Below, piece by piece: positions 1 to 11,171 of a stretch of DNA of 64,000 nucleotides; positions within the stretch are counted from its first letter, which is position 1; each line of letters begins with the position of its first letter. The position numbers and the translations under genes were made by a program. This DNA is from Henricia sp. BOLD:AAB3569 (Eukaryota > Echinodermata > Asteroidea > Spinulosida > Echinasteridae): positions 496,001 to 560,000 of the forward strand of contig JBBELK010000636.1 of NCBI GenBank assembly GCA_037783545.1, written 5' to 3'. The notes beneath the pieces were generated by a model that made no database searches, was not told the origin of the DNA, and was given only the letters and a program-made list of their open reading frames with translations.

Positions 1-48
1 GCCAAGAGGTGTCTGGAGATCAACGATAACAACTTTGCTTCCCACAAG
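1..48 (+). CDS. RMDN1: RMDN-family gene, internal exon (first visible)
   Basis: Open from the first base of the window to a GT donor (gtaatg) right after codon 16. It reads AKRCLEINDNNFASHK, which matches the helix before the conserved FASHKWYA segment of RMDN1 (FAM82B), a TPR-like protein described on spindle microtubules and mitochondria. The exon ends in phase 0 and the next exon opens with the expected WYA. Its 5' part and all N-terminal exons lie before the window. The symbol marks the closest paralogue by motif; RMDN2 and RMDN3 share the fold, so paralogue identity is less sure than the family. Confidence 0.85.
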
Positions 49-1071
49 GTAATGACGTCTTTTTGTGCCTTCGAAAAATGCAAGCTTCCCACCCCTCCAC
101 CTCCGCCCCCAGTGCTTGCTTTCAAAGACTTTCTAACTGCAAAATAGATAGTGTAAGTCTGGCGGCAGGTCACACTTCGTGGCTATAAACAAATATCTGG
201 TATGAATGTCAACTTGAACGTTCAGTTCTGTTGAGAGTAGATAATAAAACCACCAAAAAAATAAAGTACACACAGCCAGGACAAAAAATTGCATAGACCG
301 TCTGAAGCAGAATCAAGTATATACTTTTAAAAACTGCCATAATGCATCCTATTCGCGCCAAACCACTGGCTTCAAAATAATTCTGTAACCGAACAGGATT
401 TTACGGAACTTGGCACTGACCGAACCGGACCGAACTAAACACATTTTACTCAGTTCGGCTGTTCGGTAGTGGTTCACTTCCTGAATGTCAAAAACACACT
501 CAAAATTACTTCTTACACTTGCAAAAATGCTTCGTACTTAACTATCGAACGTCATCACGATATGCACAGTCTATTGACAGGGGACGAAATTAACACTGGT
601 CCCGTGGTCCGAGACCAGTTAAAAATCAGAAGGACCACTAGCTACGGTACAATGTAGATCTGTCGATGGACCAGTGAAAACATTTCATGATGACTCATTG
701 AAACATTCCCTGATGCCTTTAATCCACAATAAACATTTCTTACTCAATGCAAAGAACTGCTGGTTTACCACAAACAATTCCTGATCGCTGTAGACATTTT
801 CAGATAATTACACTTCTTTCTCCGATCTCTCCAGACATGCCCCATTTGGCATGGTTGAATCAAAAAGCAATCCCATCCATCCTACACTCAATAACCTTAA
901 ACCAGTAAGTGTTGCCGTATCTTGGTGCCATCTACTACTGGTCCTTCTGACCAGCATGAAATTTAGGTTAATTTCAACCTTTGATTGAGCATTTACATAA
1001 TGTAGAGATATTTCAGGTTATTTTGAAACACCCCATACATGTAAATATTCTTATATTCCAATCTATTTTAG
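49..1071. other. RMDN intron, no gene seen
   Basis: AT-rich intronic sequence between the first two visible RMDN exons. It contains the phrase gaaccg/gaccg near 390-435 but no recognisable element, RNA gene or exon. The 62-codon open frame at 469-657 has no acceptor, family match or coding character and is treated as chance. Confidence 0.6.
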
Positions 1072-1161
1072 TGGTACGCCAGATGTTTAAGTGAGGTGAC
1101 CGATTATTTAGGCTTCAAAATGAAAGTTACCAATGCTTACGTCATCAGGGATCATGTTCAG
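1072..1161 (+). CDS. RMDN1: RMDN-family gene, exon WYARCLSEV...RDHVQ
   Basis: Thirty codons between a pyrimidine-rich acceptor (ctattttag) and a strong donor (gtgagc), phase 0 at both ends. The peptide starts WYARCLSEVTDYLGFKMKV and continues through NAYVIRDHVQ. It aligns by eye with the RMDN1 stretch WYAICLSDVGDYEGIKAKI and its NAYIIKEHFE, part of the TPR-like helical array. The open frame runs on past the donor to about 1365, but that extension is intron and does not resemble the family. The next family segment (KAIDLNP) is found 14 kb downstream, because the intron has been filled by a DIRS-type retroelement and LINE fragments. Confidence 0.9.
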
Positions 1162-1371
1162 GTGAGCATTTTGAAAGCCAGTACCTCTGGTGTCGCAAGT
1201 CCCCAAAGTGTAGCAAATCGCATTAGGGAAAGTGTTTTATTTGATGATGATTTGACACAGGTGTGTATACATGTAGGTTTTCATTCAACGATTGAAAAAT
1301 CTTTGATGATGCAAAGGCTGTTCTATCTTCTAAAGAAGCTTGATCATGGTCTCAATTTTTCTTAGTATTGG

Positions 1372-1394
1372 GGGGGGGGGGGGGGGGGGGGGGG
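1372..1394 (+). repeat. Poly-G run
   Basis: An uninterrupted G tract of more than 20 bases just after the open frame that runs on from the RMDN exon at 1072. Such tracts can form G-quadruplexes and are also prone to length errors in assemblies. Confidence 0.9.
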
Positions 1395-1439
1395 CAGTCA
1401 CTTTGTTTTTATTGCCATCATGTAACATGCACGAAAAGG

Positions 1440-2355
1440 CACTTTGTCATCCCGAGATCTCGGGGTACATGTATTTCCACTCTGTTAAGCACTGTAAAGA
1501 AATACGCCCAAATCTGTGAAAGTTACAGAGGTGGCTGTTACTCTTAGTGAATGCACACGAGTCATTTTGATATATGTAATTTAATAAATTTGGTCATGTT
1601 ACGCTGAAAAGAAAAAAATTCTTTACTTGCATACATGTATTTTCATGTATATTTTCATGTATGTTTACATGTATGCACATGTATATATACATGTATTTTT
1701 CTATATATATTTACATGTTTACATATTTTTCAAACCATTCGAAGCGATGTATTTGGGTCACGCGCTGGATCCAACCCACTGTATTTGGGTCGCGCCCTGC
1801 ATTCCGACGCGTTGCTAGTATTTGGGTCACTCGCTGATTGGTTCCCTAGGAAAGCCTAGACAAAAACAAAGAAAAAGTTAAACCTTCCGGGAGAGATTCC
1901 CAAGACTACTCTAGTCGCGCAAAGGGCTGGTCTGTTAGTGCTGAAAGAGGGCGCACTACTGGGAATGGCCAACGCGTACACAAACCAATATCGACTAGAG
2001 TAGTCTTGGGCCAAGACTAATTTTATATATACTCCGCAGTTTTTCAAATTAATAATGGGGATGCATGACGACAAACGTAAATTGAGCGGATTCCCCTGTA
2101 TGCTTTAAATAGCAGCCAATTGCCGACGCAGACGTCCACGGCTAGCACTACCGAGTATTACACTGCACCGTGTTTACAATCTGTGAGCGTGTAATATTTT
2201 ACTGCCCGCAATGTACTGCCAAGCGTCCTGATTGGCCCAGAGAGGCGACAAGATTTCTGTCGCTGCTTCCACAGCGAAATGGGGTAGATTTCAACAGGGC
2301 CTCAGGACTCACGAATAGGGGAGTGCGTTAAAGAGGCACTGTTGCAAGAGGATGG
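1440..2355 (+). repeat. Dispersed repeat family R1, copy 1
   Basis: This stretch recurs at 49130-49860 (shared phrases include gagtcattttgat, ccgacgc, gcgtcctgattgg, gcgacaagatttctgtcgct and gcactgttgcaagaggatg). A partial inverted copy is at about 53940-54165. The copies differ by substitutions and indels, so they are old. No long reading frame is kept, which suggests a non-autonomous element. A hairpin at 1899-2010 is present only in this copy, so it was inserted later. Confidence 0.7.
1899..2010. repeat. Short hairpin element inside R1
   Basis: Inverted arms CCCAAGACTACTCTAGTCG and its complement bound a roughly 110-bp segment. The R1 copy at 49 kb lacks it, which suggests a small TIR-type insertion. 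Confidence 0.6.
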
Positions 2356-2598
2356 CATTTTGTGGACCTACCGGTACATGTACCGGTACGTCACACCTTT
2401 CAATATGAAAACCTGCCCCCTGTCATGGCCACCTGTGGCGAAGGGTCTACATCAGTGTTCTCCAACATGTAAAATGAGCCTGGTGGCGCGCCATTCTTTC
2501 CGCGGCGCCCGCCATGCTTTAGAAGTCGCCGCCAAGCTTTAAACTTTTTGACTCTACAATGTTCATTACCCAGAATCATAATTTCTTCGAAATTGTAC

Positions 2599-2653
2599 AT
2601 TCTTTCCCATTCGTATATACTTACTTCTGCCTCGGTATTTACTAATAGGACAG
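2599..2653 (-). repeat. DIRS element 1, 3' inverted terminal repeat
   Basis: The reverse complement reads CTGTCCTATTAGTAAATACC, then GAGGCAGAAGTAAGTATA and on to GAAAGAAT. It matches the plus strand at 13356-13408 with a 2-base indel (TATA) and one substitution. The opposite orientation of the two copies is the terminal arrangement expected of DIRS elements. Confidence 0.8.
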
Positions 2654-2802
2654 ATTCCAGAGCAGTGCTAAGGAGGAGGGAGGCAGCAACTCTATATTGA
2701 CTGCAATATATACTCCTTACACCAGGAACAAGTAATAAACCGGAACCGTCCTCACCCATTTAATTTTAATGCTGAAGCAAAACTGATCTGCCAAATCGTC
2801 CT

Positions 2803-3563
2803 TCAGCTCTCTTCCACAAATCTAACCCGTAGTGCTGTGCAAAGGGAACATCTCCAATCTGCTGCCTTCATAATGTCACTTATAGAGACTCCATTAAACA
2901 TGGCCCAAGATGTAGCCATACCACGTGTAGAGTGAGCTTGAACTGTTTCTGGCGCAGAGATTCCTAATAGGGGCCATCCATAAAGTACGTACGCACGGAG
3001 GGGGGGTTGTTGACATTGCGTACACCATGCGTACGGGGGGGTGGTGGGTCCAAGCCAATGCGTATGTACGCAAACCGAAAATGTCTTTTTAGTAAATCGG
3101 GAAAGGATGGACAAGTTGACCATGGCTTCAGACCTTATGTACGAAATATATTAGACAGGCCACACATTTTTCTCACACATCTCACATTTTTCTCACTCCT
3201 CAAATTAGGTTTTTCCCATTAAATCCCCAGTTGAATGATGCTTGATGTGTCATTTTAAGGAAACAAAACAAAATGCAAAAGAAATCTATACATTTTGTCA
3301 TTTATTTCAGACTTGGGTGGCGACATGCGAATCGTACTACACGTAGTAGTACATAGCACTATACATGTAGTACTGAACCATTTTTACCAATGCTGGGGGA
3401 GGGGGGGTTGGAGCCACTGCGTACGCCATGCGTACAGGGGGGGAGGGAGGGTCTAAAAAGTCAGCATTTCATGCGTACGTACTTTATGGACGACCCCATA
3501 GCTGGTAATAGTCTCCTGGACTGTCTTCACTAACCAGCCTGAAATGGTACACTTTGACACCGG
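2803..3563 (-). pseudogene. DIRS element 1 tyrosine recombinase, C-terminal part (split)
   Basis: On the minus strand, 3563-3498 encodes SKCTISGWLVKTVQETITSY, the linker before the catalytic C-terminus. After the inserted TIR element, 2966-2803 resumes GISAPETVQAHSTRGMATSW and AMFNGVSISDIMKAADWR. HSTR carries the H-x-x-R catalytic pair of YRs. After DWR the frame runs CSLCTALRVRFVEES and stops, and I see no candidate nucleophilic Tyr in it. The two parts are out of frame by the residue of the insertion, so the protein is inactive as it stands. Confidence 0.8.
2970..3497. mobile_element. 528-bp TIR element (PIF/Harbinger-like MITE) inside the YR
   Basis: The ends read GGGGCCATCCATAAAGTACG and, inverted, GGGGTCGTCCATAAAGTACG, both continuing TACGCA. 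ATA occurs directly outside each end (2967-2969 and 3498-3500), the expected 3-bp target duplication. TIRs of the form GGG-CC-TCCATAAA-TACG are known from the PIF/Harbinger ISL2EU/IS4EU group. No transposase frame is present. Two internal G-rich blocks (around 3000-3060 and 3395-3460) form an inner inverted pair next to gcgtacgccatgcgtac strings. The insertion interrupts the YR coding sequence. Confidence 0.85.
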
Positions 3564-3589
3564 AGGGGACTCTGGTGTACACCAACGTT

Positions 3590-3985
3590 ATTAGTGCATT
3601 TCTGGTGTACTTTTAGTGTATCCCATTGGCTGCACTAGAAGTACACCAATACAAACTATACACCAAAGGACACTAAAAGAGCACCAAAACAGCACCAAAT
3701 TGTCTTAGTCAATTTGCAGCGTGCACCAATAGTGCACCAAATACACTTAGTCCATTTGCAGCGTGCACCAACAGTGCACCAAATACACTTAGTCTGTATT
3801 TCTCCTACACCAATAGTGCACCAAATACACTTAGTCCATTTGCAGTTGCACCAACAGTGCACCAAATACACTTAGTCTGTATTTCTCCTACACCAATAAG
3901 GCACCAAAATTACTTGTAAATAAATCAAGTAACTATATCCACCGCGCTCATATACTTGAGCTACACCAATAATATACCAGTTGTA
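3590..3985 (+). repeat. Left CACCAA-rich repeat block of the foldback element
   Basis: Imperfect units of about 60-65 bp built on gcaccaaatacacttagtc plus catttgcagcgtgcaccaa or tgtatttctcctacaccaa. Related to, but not the same as, the right block. Its translations are repetitive and not a gene. Confidence 0.75.
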
Positions 3986-4214
3986 CTTAAAAAATAAAAT
4001 TAACTGTAATGTTCCTACATGTACAATTGTACATTTACGTACAGGTGTGAACTCACCTCCCACCGTGCACCGCGGACGTCCCATTGTTCCTCTTTGTTTG
4101 GACATAGTTTTTTTTCCCTCTCTCGTTTGTTTTGTAAACGAGCGAATCGCGGACGTTCGCTTGGCAATCGCGGACGATATTGTTCCGTATGTTAAAACTG
4201 AGAAACGTCCACGG

Positions 4215-7200
4215 TTTTAATACATGTAGATGAACCCGCGCTTAATTACATGTACAGCCTCAATCCCCTTACACCAATAAAAATAGGAAAACCAAATTTA
4301 CTTCAAAAGTAATGGTTAAAAGCAGATAACACGACATTGATAAATTCAACTATTTCGGTACGCATGTCAAAATAGTTCTTGTATTTGTTTTTCACTTTTC
4401 ATGTTATAGGTCAAAAAAGGCATTTCTTGTACATTTTATGTACATGCATACAAGAAATGTACAGAGAAACGTCAATTTTAAAAGGAAAGACACATTCTCG
4501 CTGTCCATTCCCATCACAGTAGGTATAAGACGCTAAAAAGGGGGTGGTAAAAACAATTGATAGTCTCGCATTGTAGCTTACATAATTGTTTTCGCTAAGC
4601 TCTGCTCATATAGCACCACCAAAAATAATTTTTAAAAATAATTCTTTTTATGAAGAAAAAAATTATATAATAATTATAAATTATCTTAAATAAATCTCAA
4701 TTATTCTCATTTGTAAAGATCTTTCTTGATTCAATTATTTTCTCATTTAATTGTCAAAACCTTTTAAATGAATTTTAGATCTGCAACTATAGTACCCAGG
4801 TATTTTTTATTTTCAAATGACATTGAAAAATAAAAGAATGCCTTTCGAAAAACAAATCAACCATTTTACTTCCCTTTTAACCACACAAAAACCTAAATAA
4901 AAGTAATTCAAAATTCCTTGCAAATTATAAAATCTTGCTCTCTTGGAATGGTTAAATTTTGTATAGACTGGGAACCAGTCTATTATTTTTGTATAGACTG
5001 GGAACCAGTCTATTATTGTCATTCGTCTGGTGCCGGCCCTAATAACACCAACAAAGTTAGTATGTGCTAGGATATGTGCATACAGCCCGAAACCAGACTA
5101 CTTCCACTATGTGCCGGTTGGAAATAAGAGATTCGAAATTTGGTGAAATATATCGACTCAAATCATCTGCATCAGCCATTATTCTTAGTGTATGTAGGTA
5201 TTATTTGTAATAATTACACAAAATTGAAATGATGTACAGCTTATTTTGTGGATATTTCCTTATACAGCACAAGGATACTCGTTTGAAGTTATATTTTTCC
5301 CGTGTAGCAAAATGCACAGTAATAGTACACGATGCATGATAGTGGGTGCAGGTCAACTTGAACTTAATCGGACCAACTCGACCGTTGTACCAACTCGACT
5401 GTTGTGTATTCAAAACTACAGGAACATTTTAAGCAGTTTGCAAAAAGTAAGAGTATAAGTATTGTTTTCTTGTTATACATTGAACAAAGATTTGAATGAA
5501 ATTACCTCCTGGAATCAACAGATCATCAAATTTTAAGATAGGCCTACTACTAGCTTCCCACTTGCACAGTTGCACTTTTGTCGCAAATGTTGCATTTCTA
5601 AGATAAATAAATGATAAACTTACTGCATAAAGTAATGCAAAAAATTATGGCGCTAGCGAGTTGGGGAAAAGCGCGACAACAGGCAACAGGGGGCGCTGCG
5701 TGCGCAGGGGAATGTGAGTTTTGTGCACTATGCAATTTTTGAAGAAGAAAATGTGATTTTTCTACAAAAAAGCAACATTTGCAGAACATAACGGTGGTCC
5801 GGTGGCCAAATGCCAGTCAAAACTCTCGCGGGCCAGTCCAAACACTGTTCAAAAAGTCCGGGTTGGCCAGTCAAGATTCTTAGTACATGTAGCCTAAGGT
5901 ATTTTCCTTCAAATCTTCGTTCAATGAATACGAAAAAATCCCCTTAAAAGCGAAAGCGAATCATCCGGGAAAGTTATAGTGTCTAATATTTTTCTCTGAA
6001 TCTTTGGCTTCTTTCTGCGGTTAATATGTCGGGGCGCCTAATTAGCGACAGTGTTTAACAGTCAGTTTGGATGAAACTTGGCAGGATGATGGACAAATAG
6101 TAAAGACAAATATTGGCATGCTCCGAAAAAAATATTACACTGACCTTATGCAATATTAAAATATAAATGATGAGGGAGAAAAAAAGTCGGACATGTCAGA
6201 TGAAAATGTGTAGGCCTAGCTGGAAATTATCATTCAGGTAATAATGTAATGGTGGACACTTGTATAGCGCACATGTCTACCCTAGGGTACTCCTGGCGCT
6301 GTTGCCATTAACATCATCACTGCCAGGTATGTTATGTGTTCTATGTCATCAAAGTAAAATAACCCAGTGACAAACCGTGTACCGGTACATGTAATTAAGT
6401 CCTAAAAAACCTGATATTTTGGGGAGCATGTTAACCCAACCTTAACCCACCGATCAAAACGAAAACGATGCTGTGTCGTAAGTTGGTGAGCGTGAATTGC
6501 AATATTCACGTACATACCTACACTACTGCACAATTGTAGACTTCGTTCAAGTCAAGACATGCAAGATGGCAAACGGTCAAGCTGGTCCAATGATCAAGTT
6601 GGTTCGAGTAAAGTTGATTCGGGTTGAGTGGACTGTAAACCGATCTAGTAGAGCTCTACAGTAGTTGGTTCAATACAAAAAAGAGTTAAGAAGTTGATCA
6701 CATTTTTTTTCTGGAAAGAATATGAGAGGTTTATAATGGTTTCAAACCTTGTGTGGCAAACACATTAGACGGGTTGAAAATGTTTTAAGTGTATGTATGC
6801 CTAAAGTATACGCTCAATCGTTCGTGGGATCGAGTACCCCTTAATGGTGCAATGCGCATGCATATATATTAACAATGATATGCACTTGATCCCACGATAA
6901 GCAGTTGTGCATTATTTTAGGCAGTAGCCATGGTAGCACGGGAATGATTGTTCTTGCATGACAAAACAAAAATAATGTGGCGCACATACAATGAACGGTA
7001 AATTTTGGGTTGAATTCTGTGATTGTGTTGAACCATATTTTATTTTTGTTTATACCTTATTCCGCATTTAAAGTCCATAAATTTAATAATTATACACTTT
7101 TGAGTGCGAGATGTCCAATGTTAAGTGATACATTGCTCTACAGTTAAACCGTGGAATGAGGATTAAAGGCACATGCTCGTCAGCAATACGCGCATGCCAA

Positions 7201-7735
7201 AGGCATGGATCGGAGCTGCTTATTTTGTAGCACGGGCATTGCTGACGAGCTTGTGCCTTATGCCCTTTTTTTTACCACTGAACAGGATTACTTTCTTATA
7301 ATCGGTGGAGTACGGTACATACATGTAAACAATCTCAAGGTTGAAGTGAGTCTAAAAATGACACCCTAATCCTTTCCCCTTGTAGGTGATATTAACAAAT
7401 GTTAAATGTTTTCTTACGCTGCCCCCTGTACTGAAGGATGTAATTTGTACAAATTATGAATTATGTGTCTGTACACTGCAGTAATTTTTAAAAATATTTC
7501 TGTTAACACTCAACATTTTTATTCATGTAGTTTTACATTAAATATACAAATAAAGCGATTATAAAAAATGGCTTTGGTGCAGTTGACATAATTTTGACTA
7601 CACAACCATGATTATTCATCACCATTACACAATGTGCACGAATACATGTATTTGCACAATGTACATCATGTACAGTACATGTAGTACTCCTGCACTGTTG
7701 GGACTACATGCGTGGGTTTCTGTAGTCAAATGGGG
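4215..7735. other. Interior of the foldback element, no gene
   Basis: AT-rich noncoding sequence. Recognisable pieces are two adjacent copies of tagactgggaaccagtcta (about 4962-5012) and a hairpin at 7164-7260. All reading frames are short and unrelated to known proteins. Confidence 0.6.
7164..7260. repeat. Hairpin with AAGGCACA...GCTCGTCAGCAAT arms
   Basis: Left arm taaaggcacatgctcgtcag and right arm ctgacgagcttgtgcctta are complementary around a 50-base centre containing gcatgccaaaggcatg. It looks like a small MITE. Confidence 0.6.
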
Positions 7736-7929
7736 GACGTTTAACAATAGGAACAATAGGGTCCGCGATTGCCAAAAACGTCCGCGATTTGGAATCGTGT
7801 ACAAAACAAATTAGAGCATTCGCCAAAAAAACTAAGTCCAAACAAAAGAGGAACAATGGGACGTCCGCTGTGGGAGGTGGGTACAAGACTGCATGTACAC
7901 CAAAACCACACCAAAACTACATGCACCAA

Positions 7930-8350
7930 TAAGCACCACTGGTGCTCTTCCAGTGCTAATTTAAATAATTGGGACTACACCGGAACTGCACCAATTTTTC
8001 CTGCACCAAAAAAGCACCACTGTTGCTCTTCTAGTGCTAATTTAAATAATTGGGACTACACCAAAACTGCACCAATTTTTCCTGCACCACTGGTGCTATT
8101 CTAGTGCTAATTTAAATAATTGGGACTACACCAAAACTGCACCAATTTTTCCTGCACCACTGGTGCTATTCTAGTGCTAATTTAAATAATTGGGACTACA
8201 CCAAAACTGCACCAATTTTTCCTGCACCACTGGTGCTATTCTAGTGCTAATTTAAATAATTGGGACTACACCAAAACTGCACCAATTTTTCCTGCACCAA
8301 AAAGCACCACTGGTGCTGTTTTAGTGCTAATTTAAATAATTGGGACTACA
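7930..8350 (+). repeat. Right tandem block, about 60-70-bp units
   Basis: About six units reading ctagtgctaatttaaataat, tgggactacaccaaaactgc, accaatttttcctgcacca. Some units are nearly identical while the outer ones differ by small indels. The gcaccactggtgc core is itself palindromic. No spacers separate the units, so it is a minisatellite and not a CRISPR array. Confidence 0.85.
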
Positions 8351-8515
8351 CCAAAAGTGCACTAACCAGTACAAATTTCAGGTTGGATTTTCAATGGTAC
8401 ACCAAAAGTGCACCAATAATACAGGTCTAGTGTAGTTTTGGGGTACACCAATTTTTTTTAAATGCCTACACTAAAACTGCACTAACTTGACACCAAAACG
8501 GCACTACAGTTGACT

Positions 8516-9436
8516 CAGGGGGGCTACCCTGCTTCTGCCCGCCAAAGGAAACAAATAAGTGCTGTTCACTCTCAACTATCAAAGACGGCGTCCTCTTAAT
8601 ATAGATGGACAAGGCTCTTTTCACGCAAAGGTTAGTATCTGGCTCTTGCAACTCTGGCAAGAAAACATCCTGACCCAAATAGAGAGGAGTAGCCGTCTTG
8701 GGGAGAAACCCTGGTACATACCGCACTCTCACCCCTTCTGCCTCAAATCGTAGGTATGCATGGTCCTTACGACCCATAGCCTGAATTTCTGAACATCTCT
8801 TTGCATAGGCTAAGGCCACAAGGAACACTGTCTTTAATGTGCAGTGTCGTAACGACACTTCAGATTTGGCGCTTTTTGCAAACCTTGCAAAACCACATCC
8901 AAGTTCCATGCAGGAACTAAAACCCGAGAAGGAGGATTCTGGTTAAAGACTCCTTTCAGAAACCAACAAATGGTTTTGTCTTGGCTGATAGGTTTTCCCT
9001 GCAAACCATTATGGAACCTTGAGATAGCGGATCTGAAAATACCTAGCGTTCGGTAAGCTAATCCCTTATCTAGTAAATACTGCAGAAAGGAACAAACCTA
9101 AATTACAGAGGCTGAGCATGGATCTGAACCCCGTTCAAGACACCAATTTATAAACACTGTCCATTGCCTACCATACACCTCTTTTGTGGATGATCGAACA
9201 TCACCCTGGATTGTTTTGATAACTTCTTCAGAAAGGCCTGTCTGTCTGAGCTGCCTGCGCTCAATTTCCATGCCATGAGTCGGAACCCTTCTGGCTCTGG
9301 ATATACACGGCCCTGTCACTGCTGCAACAGGTTGGGTAGTGTTGGAAGTTGTATGGGAATGTCTATTAGAAGATTTAGTAGCCTCGGCAGCCATGAGCGC
9401 CGAGGCCAGTGGGGAGCTATGAGGATCATTGCACAC
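8516..9436 (-). pseudogene. DIRS element 1 tyrosine recombinase, N-terminal and first catalytic part
   Basis: The stretch at 9436-9098 ends with GLSEEVIKTIQGDVRSSTKE and then YGRQWTVFINWCLERGSDP, the N-terminal SAM-like core-binding domain. After a break, 8909-8516 gives FLVALAYAKRCSEIQAM; the Arg of AKRCSEI is the first catalytic Arg of the YR. The next conserved blocks (FLPKTATPLYLGQDVFLPEL and HLFVSFGGQKQGSP) follow. Coding then stops at the nested insertion. Frame changes between the blocks show it is a pseudogene. Confidence 0.82.
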
Positions 9437-9470
9437 TTGTAACGTTCTATGCGATCTAGTATCAAATGAA

Positions 9471-11125
9471 TCAGTGAAAATGGGGTAAAGGCATATATGC
9501 TATCAAGCCGTCCCAATTCAACGTCAGAGCGTCCACATGGTAATATGCCATGTGATCCGGTTCCCTGGAGCAGAACACTGGAAGCTGTTTGTTGTCTGCT
9601 GTTGCAAAGAGGTCTATCATCGGTTCGCCCATTTTCAAGAATACCTCTCTCACCACTGAACAAACTAGGCTCCACTCGGTGTCTACTAATGTCTGCCTGG
9701 ACAATTGGTCGGCCAGGTTGTTCCGAACACCCTGTATGTGCACTGCTGACAAGATGACTTGATTCTCCACACACCATTGCCAAAGTCTCCAAACTGCTAT
9801 ACACAGGCTGGGAGATTTCGTTCCCCCCTGCTTGTTTATGTTAAAGACACCACCGTGGTATTGTCGGACCTTATCAGAACATGTTTCCCCTTTAGACAGG
9901 ACGAAAATTTATGGCAGGCGTTCATTACCGACATCAGTTCCTTCTTGTTGATGTGCCAGGTGTGGACCTCTACCTCCGACCAAAGTCCCTGAACAAACTG
10001 ATTCTCTAGGTGGGCTCCCCAGCCGTAATCGCTGGAGTCTGTTGTCAGAGTCAACTCTTGGGTGCTTATTTCCAGAGGAACTCCCGTCTGCAAGTTTTTG
10101 TCTGACCTCCACCACTGAAGGTGACAAAGGAGGTGCTTGTTGATTGGAATCCATGTCTCTAGGTCTCGTGATGCTGGACGCCAAAAATGGACCCTGTATA
10201 ACTGGACTGGTCTCATGTGTAACCTAGAGAGCCAAACCACCTCTATACATGCTGCCATCAGACCAAGGAGTCGCAAAAACTCTCTCGCTGCTGCCCGAGT
10301 CTGAACTATGAACAGATTTAAAAATTGCAACAATTCCGTCTTCCTCCCCTGGGGAAGACAAACTAAATTGAGATTGGTCTTGAAGTAACCGTCTATAAAT
10401 ACAAGGTTTTGGCTGGGAATCAAACTGGACTTCTCCTTGTTGATCAGAAAACCACAACTTGTTAACAACAACAATTAAAATATTGACCCCTTCTTGAGCC
10501 AGAACTTTGCTCCGAGCTCGTACTAAAAGATCGTCTAAATAAGGAAACACATGGGCTCCTTCCATACGTGCTCTGGCAATCACTGGTGCCAGAACTTTGG
10601 TGAAAACCCGGGGTGCTGACGTGAGGCCGAAAGGGAGCACACGGGATTGGAATACATTGCCCCCTACTTCGAACTGTGGCATTGACTTACTGGGATGTGC
10701 ATGTATGCGTCCTTCAAGTCTAGTGAGCAAACCCAATCTTGGGGTCGCACTGCCTTTTTGATCGACCGAAGGGTTTCCATCTTGAACCTCTGCTTCTTTA
10801 TACATTGGTTTAGAGGTTTTAAGTTTAAAATTGGTCTTAAGCCTGAAGGTTTCTTTGCCACCAGAAAGAACTTTGGGTAAAACCCTTCGTTTTGTCTGTC
10901 GTGAGGTACAGATTCGATAGCGTTCTTGTTAACAAGGCGTCTACCTCGTCTAACAAAACGGAGGCTTTTACTGACGACGTCAGTTTTACTAGGGTGCTTT
11001 TGATGCCGTTGAACCACGGCATATTTTGGAATTCCAGTAGGTGACCAAGACTGACTATATCTTGAACCCACTGGTCGCTTGTGATTTGATGCCAAAAGTT
11101 TGCCCTTGATGATCCGTCCTCCCAC
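9471..11125 (-). pseudogene. DIRS element 1 reverse transcriptase and RNase H
   Basis: Minus-strand RT begins near 11.1 kb: FYPKFFLVAKKPSGLRPILN, WVCSLDLKDAYMHIPVSQ (motif A Asp), LPFGLTSAPRVFTKVL and VFPYLDDLLVRA (YLDD catalytic pair). A frameshift falls between 10664 and 10805 and another near 10474. RNase H follows with LTTDSSDYGWGAHL, INKKELMSVMN and LIRSDNTTVV, which carry the D-E-D acids. A further frame gives NLADQLSR and IDLFATADNKQLPVF, the connector typical of DIRS and related elements. The motifs are intact but no single frame spans them. Confidence 0.88.
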
Positions 11126-11149
11126 CGGGTCGTCTGAAGGAAATGGAAG

Positions 11150-11171
11150 CCCCCCCCCCCCCCCCCCCCCT
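11150..11171 (-). repeat. Poly-C run between gag-like and RT regions
   Basis: More than 15 consecutive C at the gag-RT boundary of DIRS element 1 on the + strand. It is a likely replication or assembly slippage site and may add to the frame loss. Confidence 0.85.

Larger units (their letters stand above)
3565..8516. mobile_element. About 5-kb foldback-like element nested in DIRS element 1
   Basis: DIRS YR coding sequence stops at about 8516 (after FGGQKQGSP) and resumes at about 3563, so everything between is an insertion. Both ends carry CACCAA-rich repeats. Inside them lies an inverted pair: cgcggacgtcccattgttcc at about 4070 and its complement at about 7850, extending over roughly 150-200 bp (4055-4215 with 7735-7890). 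No reading frame over about 110 codons exists inside, so it is non-autonomous or decayed. Runs of GGGG at both junctions may be the target duplication, but the exact ends are ambiguous. Confidence 0.65.

Noticed and set aside
1096-1365. 89-codon open frame starting at an internal Met
   Set aside because: Only the part up to 1161 is the RMDN exon; the rest is past a strong GT donor and lacks family similarity.
7930-8350. Second CRISPR-like array
   Set aside because: Contiguous tandem units of one element end; no spacers or cas genes.
9497-9992. Plus-strand frames over the DIRS RNase H region
   Set aside because: Antisense shadows of the minus-strand retroelement ORFs.
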